Shown piece after piece: positions 11,301 through 22,579 of a stretch of 64,000 nt of DNA. Where the stretch lies: assembly GCF_040954835.1 (NCBI RefSeq), contig NC_090709.1, positions 39,094,276 to 39,158,275 on the forward strand, given 5' to 3'. The position numbers were made by a program, and so were the translations under genes. The stretch comes from Lepisosteus oculatus. Its lineage: Eukaryota > Chordata > Actinopteri > Semionotiformes > Lepisosteidae. Position 1 is the stretch's first letter. Each line of letters starts with the position of its first letter. A model generated the notes under the pieces. It saw only the letters and a list, made by a program, of their open reading frames with translations, was not told the origin of the DNA and did not search any database.

Positions 11301-13418
11301 GGGGACCGGGAGAGAGAGAGGGACTGGGAGAGAGGACAGTGAGAGAGAGGGACCGGGAGAGAGAGAGGGACTGGGAGAGAGGACAGTGAGAGAGAGGGAC
11401 CGGGAGAGAGAGAGAGGGACCGGGAGAGAGAGGGACCGGGAGAGAGGACAGTGAGAGAGAGGGACCGGGAGAGAGAGAGGGACCGGGAGAGAGAGAGGGA
11501 CCGGGAGAGAGAGGGGACAGTGACCTGTACCTACCGTGGGTGTGAGAGTGGGAGTGGGAGTGGGCGTGGGCGTGCCCCCCCTTCAGCAGGCGCACAAACT
11601 TCTCCACCACCAGGAAGGCCACGATGCCGGCCAGCACCCACAGCCCCACCGACATCATGTGGCCGTGAGCGCCACCTGCAGGGGGAGGGAGGGGACAGCG
11701 CCGCCTGAGACACTGCTGATCCCCCAGTCTGCACCCGCTTCCAGGAAACACCCCCCCCCGCCCGCCCGTCAATCATACCCGAGTGGGAGTGTCCATGGTC
11801 ACCTGACTCCTCCTGGCCCTGGGAGTGGCTGTGTCCCTCCTCACCGTGGTGCGAGTGAGGCTCTGAAAGAGAGGAGTCCAGACCCTCACACAGAGCCCTG
11901 AGACACTCCTCACGCAGAGAGAGGAGTCCAGACCCTCACACAGACCCCAGAGACACTCCTCACACAGAGAGAGGAGTCCAGACCCTCACACAGACCCCAG
12001 AGACACTCCTCACACAGAGAGAGGAGTCCAGACCCTCACACAGACCCCAGAGACACTCCTCACACAGAGAGAGGAGTCCAGACCCTCACACAGACCCCAG
12101 AGACACTCCTCACACAGAGAGAGGAGTCCAGACCCTCACACAGACCCCAGAGGCACTCCTCACACAGAGAGAGGAGTCCAGACCCTCACACAGACCCCAG
12201 AGACACTCCTCACACAGAGAGAGGAGTCCAGACCCTCACACAGACCCCAGAGACACTCCTCACACAGAGAGAGGAGTCCAGACCCTCACACAGACCCCAG
12301 AGACACTCCTCACACAGAGAGAGGAGTCCAGACCCTCACACAGACCCCAGAGACACTCCTCACACAGAGAGAGGAGTCCAGACCCTCACACAGACCCCAG
12401 AGACACTCCTCACACACAGAGAGAGGAGTCCAGACCCTCACACAGACCCCAGAGACACTCCTCACACAGAGAGAGGAGTCCAGACCCTCACACAGACCCC
12501 AGAGATACTCCTCACACAGAGAGAGGAGTCCAGACCCTCACACAGACCCCAGAGACAATCCTCACACAGAGAGAGGAGTCCAGACCCTCACACAGACCCC
12601 AGAGACACTCCTCACACAGAGAGAGGAGTCCAGACCCTCACACAGACCCCAGAGACACTCCTCACACAGAGAGAGGAGTCCAGACCCTCACACAGACCCG
12701 GAGGCTCACCCAGCGCGTGTGGGATCAGGTGCAGGAAGGCGTCCCCCAGCAGCCCCCCGGACGCGAAGCTCAGCAGGACCTTCAGCAGGCTCTGGTGCTG
12801 GTCGGTGTTGGACTGGACCGGTATCAGGAAGAGGATGAGGAAGGGAGCCGCGCTGATCAGCAGGGTGGCGCCCACAGCCTGGCCAGGTCAGAAGGGGACA
12901 GGCCGGGTCAGAACCGGACAGGGCGGGCCGGGTTGGCGCCTCTCAGCCGACCAGAGCTCGGCGGTGTCGGTCTCGCGCTCTCTCTCTCTCCGTACCTGAG
13001 TCCACAGCTCCAGCGTGCTCCTGCCGTCTCCTGCTCCTCTCTCCCGTCTCGCACTCCCGTCGGCGAGCGCGTCCCCGTGCGCGTGGGGCTCAGAGTGAGC
13101 GTGCGCGTGCGAATCCCCGTGCGAGTGGGCGTGCGAATCCCCGTGCGAGTGGGCGTGCGAATCCCCGTGCGAGTGGGCGTGCGAATCCCCGTGCGAGTGG
13201 GCGTGCGAATCCCCGTGCGAGGGCAGGTTGGCCTCGGCGCTCCACTTGCTGGCGCCGTGGTGCATCTTCCCCCCCCCGTGCGAGTGGCCGTGGCAGCCGC
13301 CGCCCCCGTGCGAGTGGGAGTGGGAGTGGGAGAGCGCGGGCTGGAGGAGGGCGCCGGCGGCGAACAGCGCCGCCCAGAGGACAGACAGGCGCACTGCGCC
13401 TCTCCCTGCCATTGTCAT
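8340..13418 (-). CDS. slc39a7: Zinc transporter SLC39A7 (ZIP7, KE4/Catsup family)
   Basis: ER/Golgi zinc exporter of the LIV-1 ZIP subfamily, moving zinc to the cytosol. Seven coding exons (minus): 12996-13418, 12710-12878, 11779-11862, 11535-11675, 10766-10903, 9673-9869, 8340-8594. They join in phase to 468 aa, about the length of human ZIP7. There is a signal peptide ([20 protein letters not shown]), then a long His-rich lumenal part with [19 protein letters not shown] and five tandem SHGDSHAH-type units (DNA 13085-13220). Membrane segments follow ([39 protein letters not shown]). A second His-rich region precedes a charged [11 protein letters not shown] loop. The metal-site motifs [13 protein letters not shown] and [17 protein letters not shown] are intact. 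Start may be Met at 13418 or 13412. Minisatellites built from both edges of exon 6 flank that exon. Confidence 0.96.
8660..9672 (-). repeat. Array copying the 3' edge of slc39a7 exon 6 with its splice donor, about 12 copies
   Basis: Each unit (about 72-115 bp, typically near 79) contains, on the minus strand, GCCATCCTGGTCCAGTCGGG then CTGCACCAAGAGGAAG and the donor GTACTGTCC. The real exon 6 ends with exactly this sequence (encoding [12 protein letters not shown]). Between copies are GGACAGTGGACAGGGGGACA-type fillers on the plus strand. Confidence 0.92.
9870..10695 (-). repeat. 46-bp array copying the 5' edge of slc39a7 exon 6 with its splice acceptor, about 18 copies
   Basis: On the minus strand each unit has CTGTCTCTCTCCCTGTACAG followed by ATGTCAAGGTTTCGGGGT. 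The genuine exon begins after TCTCTGCCTGTACAG with ATATCAAGGTTTCGGGGT. The copies nearest the exon are the most exon-like (ATATCAAG). Confidence 0.92.
10910..11520. repeat. GA-rich array (GAGAGAGAGGGACCGG units)
   Basis: Imperfect units of about 18-40 bp made of GAGAGAGA, GGGACCGG and GGACAGTGAGAG, filling slc39a7 intron 4. Confidence 0.85.
11866..12705 (-). repeat. 52-bp minisatellite filling slc39a7 intron 2, about 16 copies
   Basis: On the minus strand the unit is GGTCTGTGTGAGGGTCTGGA then CTCCTCTCTCTGTGTGAGGA. It runs from about 8 bases after the exon 2 donor right to the polypyrimidine tract of exon 3. The same family occurs in agpat1 intron 3 (27945) and TRIM intron 1 (36610). Confidence 0.9.
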
Positions 13419-13534
13419 CCTTCACACCTGGGGGGAGAGAGAGAGAGAGAGACAGGACTGGACCTGTAATTAACGCTAACTAACCACCCCAGCCTGCTCG
13501 CACCCTGGGCCTGCGGGTCACAGAGCTCTTTGCA

Positions 13535-14140
13535 CACAGGAGGGGACCTGCACCAGTAACCCCACCTGGGAGACGCTCAGATACCATTGTGCACCAGTAA
13601 CCCCACCTGGGAGACGCACAGCGATCAGTCTGCACCAGTAACCCCACCTGGGAGACGCACAGCGATCAGTCTGCACCAGTAACCCCACCTGGGAGACACA
13701 CAGATACCATTGAGCACCAGTAACCCCACCTGGGAAACGCACAGATACCTTTGTGCACCAGTAACCCCACGTGGGAGATGCACCAGTAACCCCACCTGGG
13801 AGAGGCACAGAGACCATTGTGCACCAGTAACCCCACCTGGGAGACACACTGCGATCATTGTGCACCAGTAACCCCACCTGGGAGAGACACTGCAATCATT
13901 GTGCACCAGTAACCCCACCTGGGAGACACACTGCGATCATTGTGCACCAGTAACCCCACCTGGGAGACATACAGCGATCAGTCTCCACCAGTAACCCCAC
14001 CTGGGAGACGCACAGCGATCACTGTGCACCAGTAACCCCACCTGGGAGACGCACAGCGATCAGTCTGCACCAGTAACCCCACCTGGGAGACGCACAGCAA
14101 TCACTGTACACCAGTAACCCCACCTGGGAGACACCCCTCG
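13535..14140. repeat. About 42-bp minisatellite upstream of slc39a7 coding exon 1
   Basis: About 14 units of CACCAGTAACCCCACCTGGG and AGACGCACAGCGATCA, with more base variation than most arrays here. Confidence 0.85.
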
Positions 14141-14199
14141 ACCCCTGCACCCCTGTAAGATCACAAGCACACCAGCACCATCCCAAGTCCTACTGATAG

Positions 14200-14900
14200 C
14201 AACACCTCTGATGGACCTGCGCTGGCCAGCGGGTGTCCCCCGGCCCGGGGCCCTGCCGGACTCTCCACACGGATAAACCCGCTCCGAGCCGGGGAGAGGC
14301 GCCCGCGCCGCAGGAACATGAACTCCTGGGTGTCTGCATCCACGCACACGCACAGACAGACACAGAGACAAACTCTCGCATCAGCACGGGTGCGTGTGTG
14401 TGTCTGTGTGTGATAAATGAGCGCACCTCCCCGGCGAGGGTCACCCTGAGCCCGGACGTGTGTGTGTCTGCGACAGCTCGCTCACCGGTCCGGAGAAGCA
14501 GGCCGCCCCTGTGCGTGTAGCCGGGTTTCTGATGCGCGGTACTCCGGCTCGCCGTGTCTGTCTCTCTCTCTGTCTCGGCACAGACGTGGCACAGCAGCCA
14601 ACACAGACTCTCGCGAGATTTCCCTCCCCCCCCCTTGACAGCCGGGCAAAGGCGGCGGAGATCTCGCGAGACGCCCCTGGCCCGGATGCCGGATGCCGGA
14701 TGCCGGATGCGGGGGGCGGAGACAAAGGGGGGCGGGACACGGGGCTGTCGGCAGCGGCTGGCTGGCTGGTGGGGGAGGAGGGAGCGGTACGTCAAGGCTC
14801 CGGTTCCGGGCTGGCGCGGCGACCGCCGGCGCTTTGGTTCCGGGCGCGTTTGTGGGTCCAGGCCAGCTGAGCTGAGCTGAGCTGAGCTGGACACCGCCAA
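14200..14900 (-). promoter_or_regulatory. slc39a7: CpG island, probable slc39a7 promoter with two TCTCGCGAGA motifs
   Basis: GC-rich region upstream of slc39a7. It carries two copies of the palindrome TCTCGCGAGA (14609-14618 and 14662-14671), a known element of TATA-less CpG-island promoters. A short GGATGCC tandem (14691-14711) and an AGCTG tandem (14865-14888) follow. The motif is symmetric, so direction is inferred from the neighbouring gene. Confidence 0.5.
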
Positions 14901-14989
14901 CGGGCTGCCTCAGAGCGACAGCATGAGGTGAAAATCAGGGCACGGACGGAGCAGTGTAGTCGATAAGTGACGTAATTACCCCTAATCCC

Positions 14990-15215
14990 CCACCTGTAAC
15001 TGACTGGACTGGGAGCTGGACTAGTTCTTCACTGGGATTATAATCAGACTCCACTGACACTGACAGAGCAGTCTGAGACTCTCCAGGCTGGACTGGGAGC
15101 TGGATTAGTTCTTTACTGGGATTATAATCAGACTCCACTGACACTCTGAGACTGAGACTCTCCAGGCTGGACTGGGAGCTGGATTAGTCTTTCACTGGGA
15201 TTAATCTGGATTCCT
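14990..15215. repeat. Degenerate tandem repeat, about 2.5 copies
   Basis: Repeats of GGACTGGGAGCTGGATTAGT with ACTGGGATTATAATCAGACT. A related GTCTGATTATAACCCC piece lies just before the agpat1 array at 23920. Confidence 0.6.
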
Positions 15216-15253
15216 TGAATAAGACTGAGACATCAGCTATGAATAGAATAACA

Positions 15254-15259
15254 TTTATT
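15254..15259 (-). terminator. rnf5: Polyadenylation signal, probable rnf5 3' end
   Basis: TTTATT on plus is AATAAA on minus. It lies about 1.4 kb beyond the rnf5 stop codon, in AT-rich sequence after the long GT-rich array that would form most of the 3' UTR. Confidence 0.5.
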
Positions 15260-15314
15260 ACAAATATACAGATAATATTGACAAATCACCTCCATCATAT
15301 TTAATACTTTGCTC

Positions 15315-15371
15315 GTGCACATGTGTGTGTGAGGAGTGTGTGTGTGTGAGGAGTGTTTGTGTCTGTGTGAG

Positions 15372-15446
<75 letters not shown>

Positions 15447-15761
15447 GTGTGTGTGTTTGTGTGTGAGAGAGAGAGGAGTGTTTGTGTGTGTGTGAGAGGA
15501 GTGTGTGTGTGTGTGAGGAGTGTGTGTGTGTGTGAGAGAGAGGAGTGTTTGTGTGTGAGAGAGAGGAGTGTTTGTGTGTGAGAGAGAGGAGTGTTTGTGT
15601 GTGTGAGGAGTGTTTGTGTGTGTGTGAGAGGAGAGTTTGTGTGTGTGTGAGAGGAGTGTTTGTGTGTGTGAGGAGTGTTTGTGTGTGTGTGTGTATGTAT
15701 GAGAGGAGTGTTTGTGTGTGAGAGGAGTGTTTGTGTGTGTGTGTGTGTGTGTGAGAGAGAG

Positions 15762-15792
<31 letters not shown>

Positions 15793-16112
15793 GTGTGTGT
15801 GTTTGTGTGTGAGAGAGAGAGGAGTGTTTGTGTGTGTGTGAGAGGAGTGTGTGTGTGTGTGAGGAGTGTGTGTGTGTGTGAGAGAGAGGAGTGTTTGTGT
15901 GTGAGAGAGAGGAGTGTTTGTGTGTGAGAGAGAGGAGTGTTTGTGTGTGTGAGGAGTGTTTGTGTGTGTGTGAGAGGAGAGTTTGTGTGTGTGTGAGAGG
16001 AGTGTTTGTGTGTGTGAGGAGTGTTTGTGTGTGTGTGTGTATGTATGAGAGGAGTGTTTGTGTGTGAGAGGAGTGTTTGTGTGTGTGTGTGTGTGTGTGT
16101 GTGAGAGGCTCC
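15315..16112. repeat. GT-rich microsatellite/minisatellite array
   Basis: Runs of (GT)n interrupted by GAGAGGAGTGTTTGTG. A block around 15430-15720 is repeated nearly exactly at 15780-16080, so the array itself was duplicated. Long ORFs of Thr/His/Ser are artefacts. Confidence 0.9.
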
Positions 16113-16675
16113 ACAGTCTGATCCTCCTGGTCGAGTGTGACCAGAGACCGAACGCTGAGATTCTGGGGGCGCGGGACGAGACCATCTGCCCCGTGCCCGC
16201 AGGAACATCGCCCCAGGGGTGTGAGGGGACGCCCCAAAAGCCCCGCGAGCAGAGGGGGGGGGGTTAGTTAAGACAGACGATGAAGTCCTTAAGATACGAG
16301 TCAATGAAGATAAGAGCCAGGCTGACCCCCGACCCCCGACCCCCGACCCCGAAGAGACCCGAAGGGTTAAAACTATTTCGATTGACAACAAACAAACAAG
16401 CACAGGAAATAAGAGAAGGCCCCCCAGCACCCCGGCCCCCCGCATCGAGGGGGAGGGGGATTCTGGGACAGGCCGGGGGGGGGGGCGGTACCGAGACCGA
16501 GTTCCGGTTCTGGAGCGGCGCGGACGCAGAGCCCACACGCACAAGCGCGTCACCGCGCGCGGCGGGCGTGTTAATACAAGAGGGGTCAGGGGTCGAGACA
16601 CGCCAGGGGAGGGGGGGGCGCCCCCCCGCAGGACGACACCTCGCCCGCCCCCCCGGCCCCCCCGGCCCCCCGCCC

Positions 16676-19463
16676 TCAGATGCTCAGCAGCCAGAAGAAG
16701 AAGAAGATGGCGACGAAGAGGAACAGGGAGTCCTGCCAGCTGTTGCCGTTGCCGGGGTTACCGTTGTCCGGGTAACCGCCGCCTGGGTGGGGAGTATCTG
16801 GGGGCGAGGAAGAGAACCCCCAAATCAGAACAGATTCCAGCTGGAGAGTCGCTATATAACCTCATGATACTGAGAGCACAACACACACACACTCCTGTAC
16901 AGACACACACACTCCTGTAGAGACACACACACACACTCCTGTACAGACACACACACTCCTGTAGAGACACACACACACACTCCTGTACAGACTCTTACTG
17001 GACACACTGTAGAGACACACACACTCCTGTAGACTCTTATTGGACACACTGTATAGACACACACACACTCCTGTAGACTCTTACTGGACACACTGTATAG
17101 ACACACACACTCCTGTACAGACTCTTACTGGACACACTGTATAGACACACACACACACTCCTGTACAGACTCTTATTGGACACACTGTATAGACACACAC
17201 ACACACTCCTGTACAGACTCTTATTGGACACACTGTATAGACACACACACACTCCTGTAGACTCTTACTGGACACACTGTATAGACACACACACTCCTGT
17301 ACAGACTCTTACTGGACACACTGTATAGACACACACACACACTCCTGTACAGACTCTTATTGGACACACTGTATAGACACACACACACTCCTGTAGACTC
17401 TTACTGGACACACTGTATAGACACACACACACTCCTGTAGAGACACACTGTACCTGCGCGGTGAAACGGGTCATTGGTGTTGAAGACTGTAGTGAAGAAA
17501 CCAAAGGGAAACGCACCAATACCGAAGGACATGTGGAACCCAGTGTCACCGAAACCCTGGAAGGGCTGAGAGAGAGAGAGGGGTTCATACACTCCAGTAC
17601 ATGAACACTGCACTGAGAGAGAGAGGGGTTCATACAGACACACTGACTGGACACTCCAGTACATGAACACTGCACTGAGAGAGAGAGAGGGGTTCATACA
17701 GACACACTGACTGGACACTCCAGTACATGAACACTGCACTGAGAGAGAGAGGGGTTCATACAGACACACTGACTGGACACTCCAGTACATGAACACTGCA
17801 CTGAGAGAGAGAGGGGTTCATACAGACACACTGACTGGACACTCCAGTACATGAACACTGCACTGAGAGAGAGAGGGGTTCATACACACACACTGACTGG
17901 ACACTCCAGTACATGAACACTGCACTGAGAGAGAGAGGGGTTCATACACACACCCTGACTGGACACTCCAGTACATGAACACTGCACTGAGAGAGAGAGG
18001 GGTTCATACAGACACACTGACTGGACACTCCAGTACATGAACACTGCACTGAGAGAGAGAGGGGTTCATACAGACACCCTGACTCAGTGACTCACCCCTC
18101 TGCTCTCCGGCTCTGGTCTCTGTCCCTGAGGTCGAGGAGGAGTTTTCAATCTATAAAAACACCAAGAAAGAGTTAATTCATGAAGCTGAGCAAAGATACC
18201 AACAACTGGAAAACAGGAAACCTCCTGAGTCTTTCAGAAGACCGGGTTTCGCAGTGCTCTGTGGTCCGACTGTTACCACTAGACAACGGGTCAGATGTAA
18301 AACCTGGAAAGGAAGGGACTGCTGTGCAGCTGGAGTCTATGAGCACTAAAAACCTGCCCCACTTCACTCAGACAGACACTGGCGCACAGTGGACACACAA
18401 CGGACAGGACAGGACAGTACCGTGGGTCATCCTGACTTGAGCTCCCTCTTCCATACAGAGGAATAACGTTCTCCCGGCTGATCCCGGCCTTACACACTGG
18501 ACACTGCTGTCTGCTGGGGCGGGTCTCCAACCACTGAGAGAGAGAGGGGTTAATACACTCCAGGACATGAACACTGACCTGAGAGAGAGAGAGACTGACT
18601 GGACACTCCAGGACATGAACACTGACCTGAGAGAGAGGGGTTCACACACACACACTGACTGGACACTCCAGGACATGAACACTGCACTGAGAGAGAGAGG
18701 GGTTCATACAGACACACTGACTGGACACTCCAGTACATGAACACTGTACTGGGAGAGAGACAAACTGACTGAAAGTTACATTAAACATACACCAAGGAAG
18801 AAATTAAAAAAACACTTACTTGGTGTAGACATGGCCAGCTGTTTCATGAAAGAAAGCAAAGAGATTTGCATTTAATTTCAGAAAGGTTACAAACAAGAAG
18901 TCACTATGCACATTAGACCCGTTTGGTGGGTCAGTAGCTAATTGATCAGAGGAATTCATCCAGCTGTTCCACTCCCCCACCCCCCTCTGTGTACAGAAGA
19001 GCCTCCTGTCCTGACTGGAGGAGCTCACCCAGCTGTGTCTGGAGAGAAGCCAGGGTATCGGCTTCAACCACAGGGCTGGGCAGCCTGTTCCCCACCCCCA
19101 CCCCCCTCTGTGTACAGAAGAGCCTCCTGTCCTGACTGGAGGAGCTCACCCAGCTGTGTCTGGAGAGAAGCCAGGGTATCGGCTTCAACCACAGGGCTTG
19201 GCAGCCTGTTCCCCACCCCCACCCCCCTCTGTGTACACACACACACAGACAGTGTCGCTGCCTCTGAGCCCCGACCCCAGCTCGCACCAGAACAGATGTC
19301 CGCACAGGCTGATCACCGCGTCCCTGGCCGTGTCCAGGCAGATGTTACACTCGAAGGTGGCCCGGTCGCGCTCCGTGTCCCGGCCCAGCCCGCCTCCCGT
19401 CCCGCCCCGGTCGCCGTCCTCGGCCGGACCGCTGTCCGCCGTGCGCCTGGGCTCCGCCGCCAT
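16676..19463 (-). CDS. rnf5: RNF5 RING-finger E3 ubiquitin ligase (ER membrane)
   Basis: ER-anchored E3 ligase acting in protein quality control. Six coding exons (minus): 19288-19463, 18820-18838 (a 19-nt micro-exon), 18421-18533, 18096-18150, 17454-17565, 16676-16797; all GT-AG with agreeing phases, 198 aa (human 180). The protein starts [20 protein letters not shown]. The C3HC4 RING is [20 protein letters not shown], then LFCWPCLHQWLETRP, then CPVCKAG. The micro-exon supplies WPCLHQ including a RING Cys. Then come [15 protein letters not shown], a Pro-rich linker, the conserved [16 protein letters not shown] and a C-terminal anchor [16 protein letters not shown]. It is head to head with agpat1, as in human. 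Two introns hold 62-bp arrays ending exactly at their acceptors. Confidence 0.96.
16870..17450. repeat. About 45-60-bp minisatellite in rnf5 intron 5
   Basis: Units of ACACACACTCCTGTACAGAC, TCTTACTGGACACACTGTAT AGAC-type sequence. It begins immediately after the exon 5 donor, whose GTACAGTGTGTC resembles the unit's ATACAGTGTGTC on the minus strand. Confidence 0.85.
17566..18090 (-). repeat. 62-bp minisatellite at the acceptor of rnf5 exon 5
   Basis: About 8 units; the last CTCTCTCTCTCAG is the acceptor used by exon 5 (CCCTTCCAGGG). Sense orientation. Confidence 0.9.
18535..18755 (-). repeat. 62-bp family array at the acceptor of rnf5 exon 3
   Basis: About 3.5 partly deleted units; the last CTCTCTCTCAG is the acceptor of exon 3 (TGGTTGGAG). 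Sense orientation. Confidence 0.85.
18970..19240 (+). repeat. 121-bp family, about 2 copies (rnf5 intron 1)
   Basis: Same unit as at 2685, plus strand, with the TGTGTACAGAAGAGCCTCC block. Confidence 0.9.
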
Positions 19464-19654
19464 GTTTGTTTACCTGCCTGGCTCGCTCGCTCGCTCGCTC
19501 GCCTCCGGTCTCTTCCGGTTTCCGCCGGTGACACGCCGGGCCCGTAATTCACCGAGTAGAGGCGCCTCCCGGCTTGGCGTCGAGCATGAATGGGTCGCGA
19601 TTCTTTCAGAAATGCGTTTATCCTGCGCTCTGTTTTTATCATATTCAGGTTCCC

Positions 19655-20305
19655 CACACTTGTGCTGTGCTTTAACCCTGCTCTCACTGGGCTGTACTGC
19701 GCTGTACTGTGTTTTTACCCTGCTCTCACTGGGCTGTACTGCGCTGTACTGTTTTTACCCTGCTCTCACTGGACTGTACTGCACTGTACTGTGTTTTTAC
19801 CCCGTTCTTACTGTGCTTTACTGCACTGTACTGTGTTTTTACCCTGAGCTCACTGGGCTGTACTGCGCTGTACTGTGTTTTTACCCTGATCTCACTGGGC
19901 TGTACTGCGCTGTACTGTGTTTTTACCCTGCTCTCACTGGGCTGTACTGCACTGTACTGTGTTTTTACCCTGCTCTCACTGGACTGTACTGCACTGTACT
20001 GTGTTTTTACCCCGTTCTAACTGTGCTTTACTGCACTGTACTGTGTTTTTACCCTGATCTCACTGGGCTGTATTGCACTGTACTGTGTTTTTACCGTGAT
20101 CTCACTGGGCTGTACTGCACTATACTGTGTTTTTACCCTGTTCTTACTGTGCTTTACTGCACTGTACTGTGTTTTTACCCTGTTCTTACTGGGCTTTACT
20201 GCGCTGTACTGTGCTTTTAACCCTGATCTCGCTGGGCTTTACTGCACTGTACTGTGTTTTTACCCTGATCCTACTGGGCTGTACTGCGCTGTACTGTGTT
20301 TTTTT
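19655..20305 (+). repeat. About 44-bp minisatellite upstream of rnf5
   Basis: About 14 units of CACTGGGCTGTACTGCGCTG and TACTGTGTTTTTACCCTG. Lies between the rnf5 start and the CCAAT-rich block. Confidence 0.85.
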
Positions 20306-20689
20306 GCCGTGAGAGAAGGAGAAACGTTGTCAGGTTTGTCAGAAACAAAAGACCCCAGTTCATCAAAGTGTATCAAACTCCTACACGTGATTGGAGCTAT
20401 CTGTCTATTTAAATTAAATCCATATTCATGAATAATGTGTCTGTATCATGAATTTAATTAAACAGACGTTCATCCCGACATTTGTGTGCAACTTTTCTTC
20501 TATACAGGACGAGACGACACTGCTCTAGCGTGTATGAAGTGACTCGGTTTTCCAGCGTCTTTGGAAAGAAGTGTTAAGTAGACGGAGCTAAGACGATCTT
20601 TCTTTGCGCTGAAATGTGGAAACGAGGTTTTAACAGTGTACGGTAGCCCACCAGCGAGCATCCTTCCCTCCGACATCGGATCTGGATGT

Positions 20690-20960
20690 TCATTGGACAA
20701 TCCTGCCGCCACTCAAACCTGAGCCCCTTTCGCTGGGACATGATTGGACGAGCTGCCGGAGAACCGCCTCTCTTTCTAAAGGCGATTGGGTAGACGTCAC
20801 GCCACTCAATTCGGCCTCGCCGCCTCAAACGGGGGGCAGGTGGGCGGGGCGCCGGGGTGGGGGAGGGGCGGTATCGCCCGACCTGCCCCGGCGATTGGAC
20901 GCCGCGGATGTCCGTCACTCTGCAGCTCTGCCGCTGGACAGCTGGGTAAGTAATGGCGAG
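20690..20960 (-). promoter_or_regulatory. CCAAT-box cluster with CRE half-site
   Basis: Four ATTGG motifs on plus (CCAAT on minus) near 20694, 20743, 20786 and 20893. One is followed by GACGTCA. Composition is that of a promoter. It could serve rnf5 (minus), agpat1 or an unrecognised transcript; no coding exon is evident between it and rnf5. Confidence 0.4.
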
Positions 20961-21039
20961 AACGGAGGCCGCGAGCACGGTCGCTTCGCCCCGACAGGCC
21001 CAGGTGACAAAACTACATTTCCCAGCAGGCTTTTGGCCT

Positions 21040-21330
21040 CTCCCCCCTCTCGGGTCCGTCGCTTTGGCCAGGTGCTGGAGCCTATCCCAGCGGGCAACGG
21101 GCGCAAGGCAGGACAACACCCTGGACGGGACACAAGTCCGTCACTGAACACACACACACACACACCAGGGTCATTTCTTCAGAGAAGCGACCGGACCGCG
21201 GGAGCAATCCCACGCGAGCGCGGGGAGAACATGCAGGCTCCACACAGACAGCGCCCCCGGGGGTTGGACCCGGGACCAGCGCGCCGGTGTGCGCCGCCGA
21301 GGTCCCGCTCCACCCGTCCAGAATCCCCCG
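21040..21330 (+). mobile_element. Retroposon tail-like interspersed repeat
   Basis: Contains GGTGCTGGAGCCTATCCCAG, CACCCTGGACGGGACACAAG and GGGGAGAACATGCAGGCTCC. These phrases are characteristic of L2-type/SINE 3' regions common in fish genomes. Assignment to a named family needs a repeat library. Confidence 0.5.
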
Positions 21331-21530
21331 GGCCTGGGCCGGGCTGGGCTGGGCCGGACTCGCTCTGGTCGGACCCTGTTTCCAGCTCCGCGCCCGATTA
21401 TACGTGCCTATTTCCTCGCTCGATACGTCGGTGTCCATCGCTGTCCGGCACACGCGTGTCCTGCGAGTCAGATTCACCCCCCCCCCCGACCAGGCGTCCG
21501 TGCGACCCCCCCGGGAGACGCGCATTCAAA

Positions 21531-21627
21531 GAGTCCACACGTACACGTCTCCGCTCTGTTCCCGTCCCGCTGACTCCCGCTGACTCAGCGGGACGGGAAC
21601 AGAGCGGAGACGTGTACGTGTGGACTC
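21531..21627. repeat. Perfect 43-bp inverted repeat, 11-nt loop
   Basis: Left arm 21531-21573 begins GAGTCCACACGTACACGTCT; the right arm 21585-21627 is its exact reverse complement and ends ACGTGTACGTGTGGACTC. The loop is CTCCCGCTGAC. Confidence 0.97.
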
Positions 21628-21794
21628 CCGCTCGGCAACAGCTGAAGAAACAGAAATGTTCTCTTGTGGCGCCCTTCCTGCACGAGGTCCCTTTTTGTGG
21701 GAGGAATTTGAAGCGGCCGGGATGTAGGGCGGATTCCCACTGGATGAGCGAGGAAGACACTCGCAGACACGCTGGCCTGGAGACGACCCCTACA

Positions 21795-22480
21795 CGTGTG
21801 TGTGAGACTGTGTGTGTGTGAGAGAATGTGTGAGAGAGAGTGAGAGTGTGAAAGAGAGTGTGTGTTTGTGTGAGAGTGTGAGATTGTGTGTGGGTGTGAG
21901 AGTGTGTGTGAGAGAATGAGAGTGTGTAAGTGTGTTTGTGTGAGAGTGTGAGGTTGTGTGTGGGTGTGCGAGTGTGTAAGTGTGTTTGTGTGAGAGTGTG
22001 AGGTTGTGTGTGGGTGTGAGAGTGTGTGTGGGAGTGTGTAAGTGTGTTTGTGTGAGAGTGTGAGGTTGTGTGTGGGTGTGAGTGTGTGTGTGAGAGTGTG
22101 TGTGAAAGTGTGAGGTTGTGTGTGGGTGTGAGAGTGTGTGTGAGAGTGTGAGATTGTGTGTGGGTGTGAGAGTGTGTGTGAGAGTGTGAGAGTGTGTAAG
22201 TGTGTTTGTGTGAGAGTGTGAGGTTGTGTGTGGGTGTGAGAGTGTGTGTGAGAGTGTTTGTGTGAGAGTGTGAGGTTGTGTGTGGGTGTGAGTGTGTGTG
22301 TGAGAGTGTGTGTGAAAGTGTGAGGTTGTGTGTGGGTGTGAGAGTGTGTGTGAGAGAATGAGAGTGTGTAAGTGTGTTTGTGTGAGAGTGTGAGGTTGTG
22401 TGTGGGTGTGAGAGTGTGTGTGAGAGAATGAGAGTGTGTAAGTGTGTTTGTGTGAGAGTGTGTGAGTGTGTGTGTCTATA
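21795..22480. repeat. GT-rich array
   Basis: Units of GTGTGTGAGAGTGTGAGGTT and GTGTGTGGGTGTGAGAG. No gene. Confidence 0.85.
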
Positions 22481-22579
22481 TACTGTATCTATGAACAGCG
22501 GCGGTTGTTTTCAGTAACAGGGTGTCTGACCACCGGGCTGATTCTGAACAAGCTGCTCAGTGCGACCCGATAGCCTTGT

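Noticed and set aside
15258-16601. 447-codon minus-strand ORF rich in Thr-His
   Set aside because: Translation of (GT)n-type microsatellite with flanking rnf5 3' UTR.
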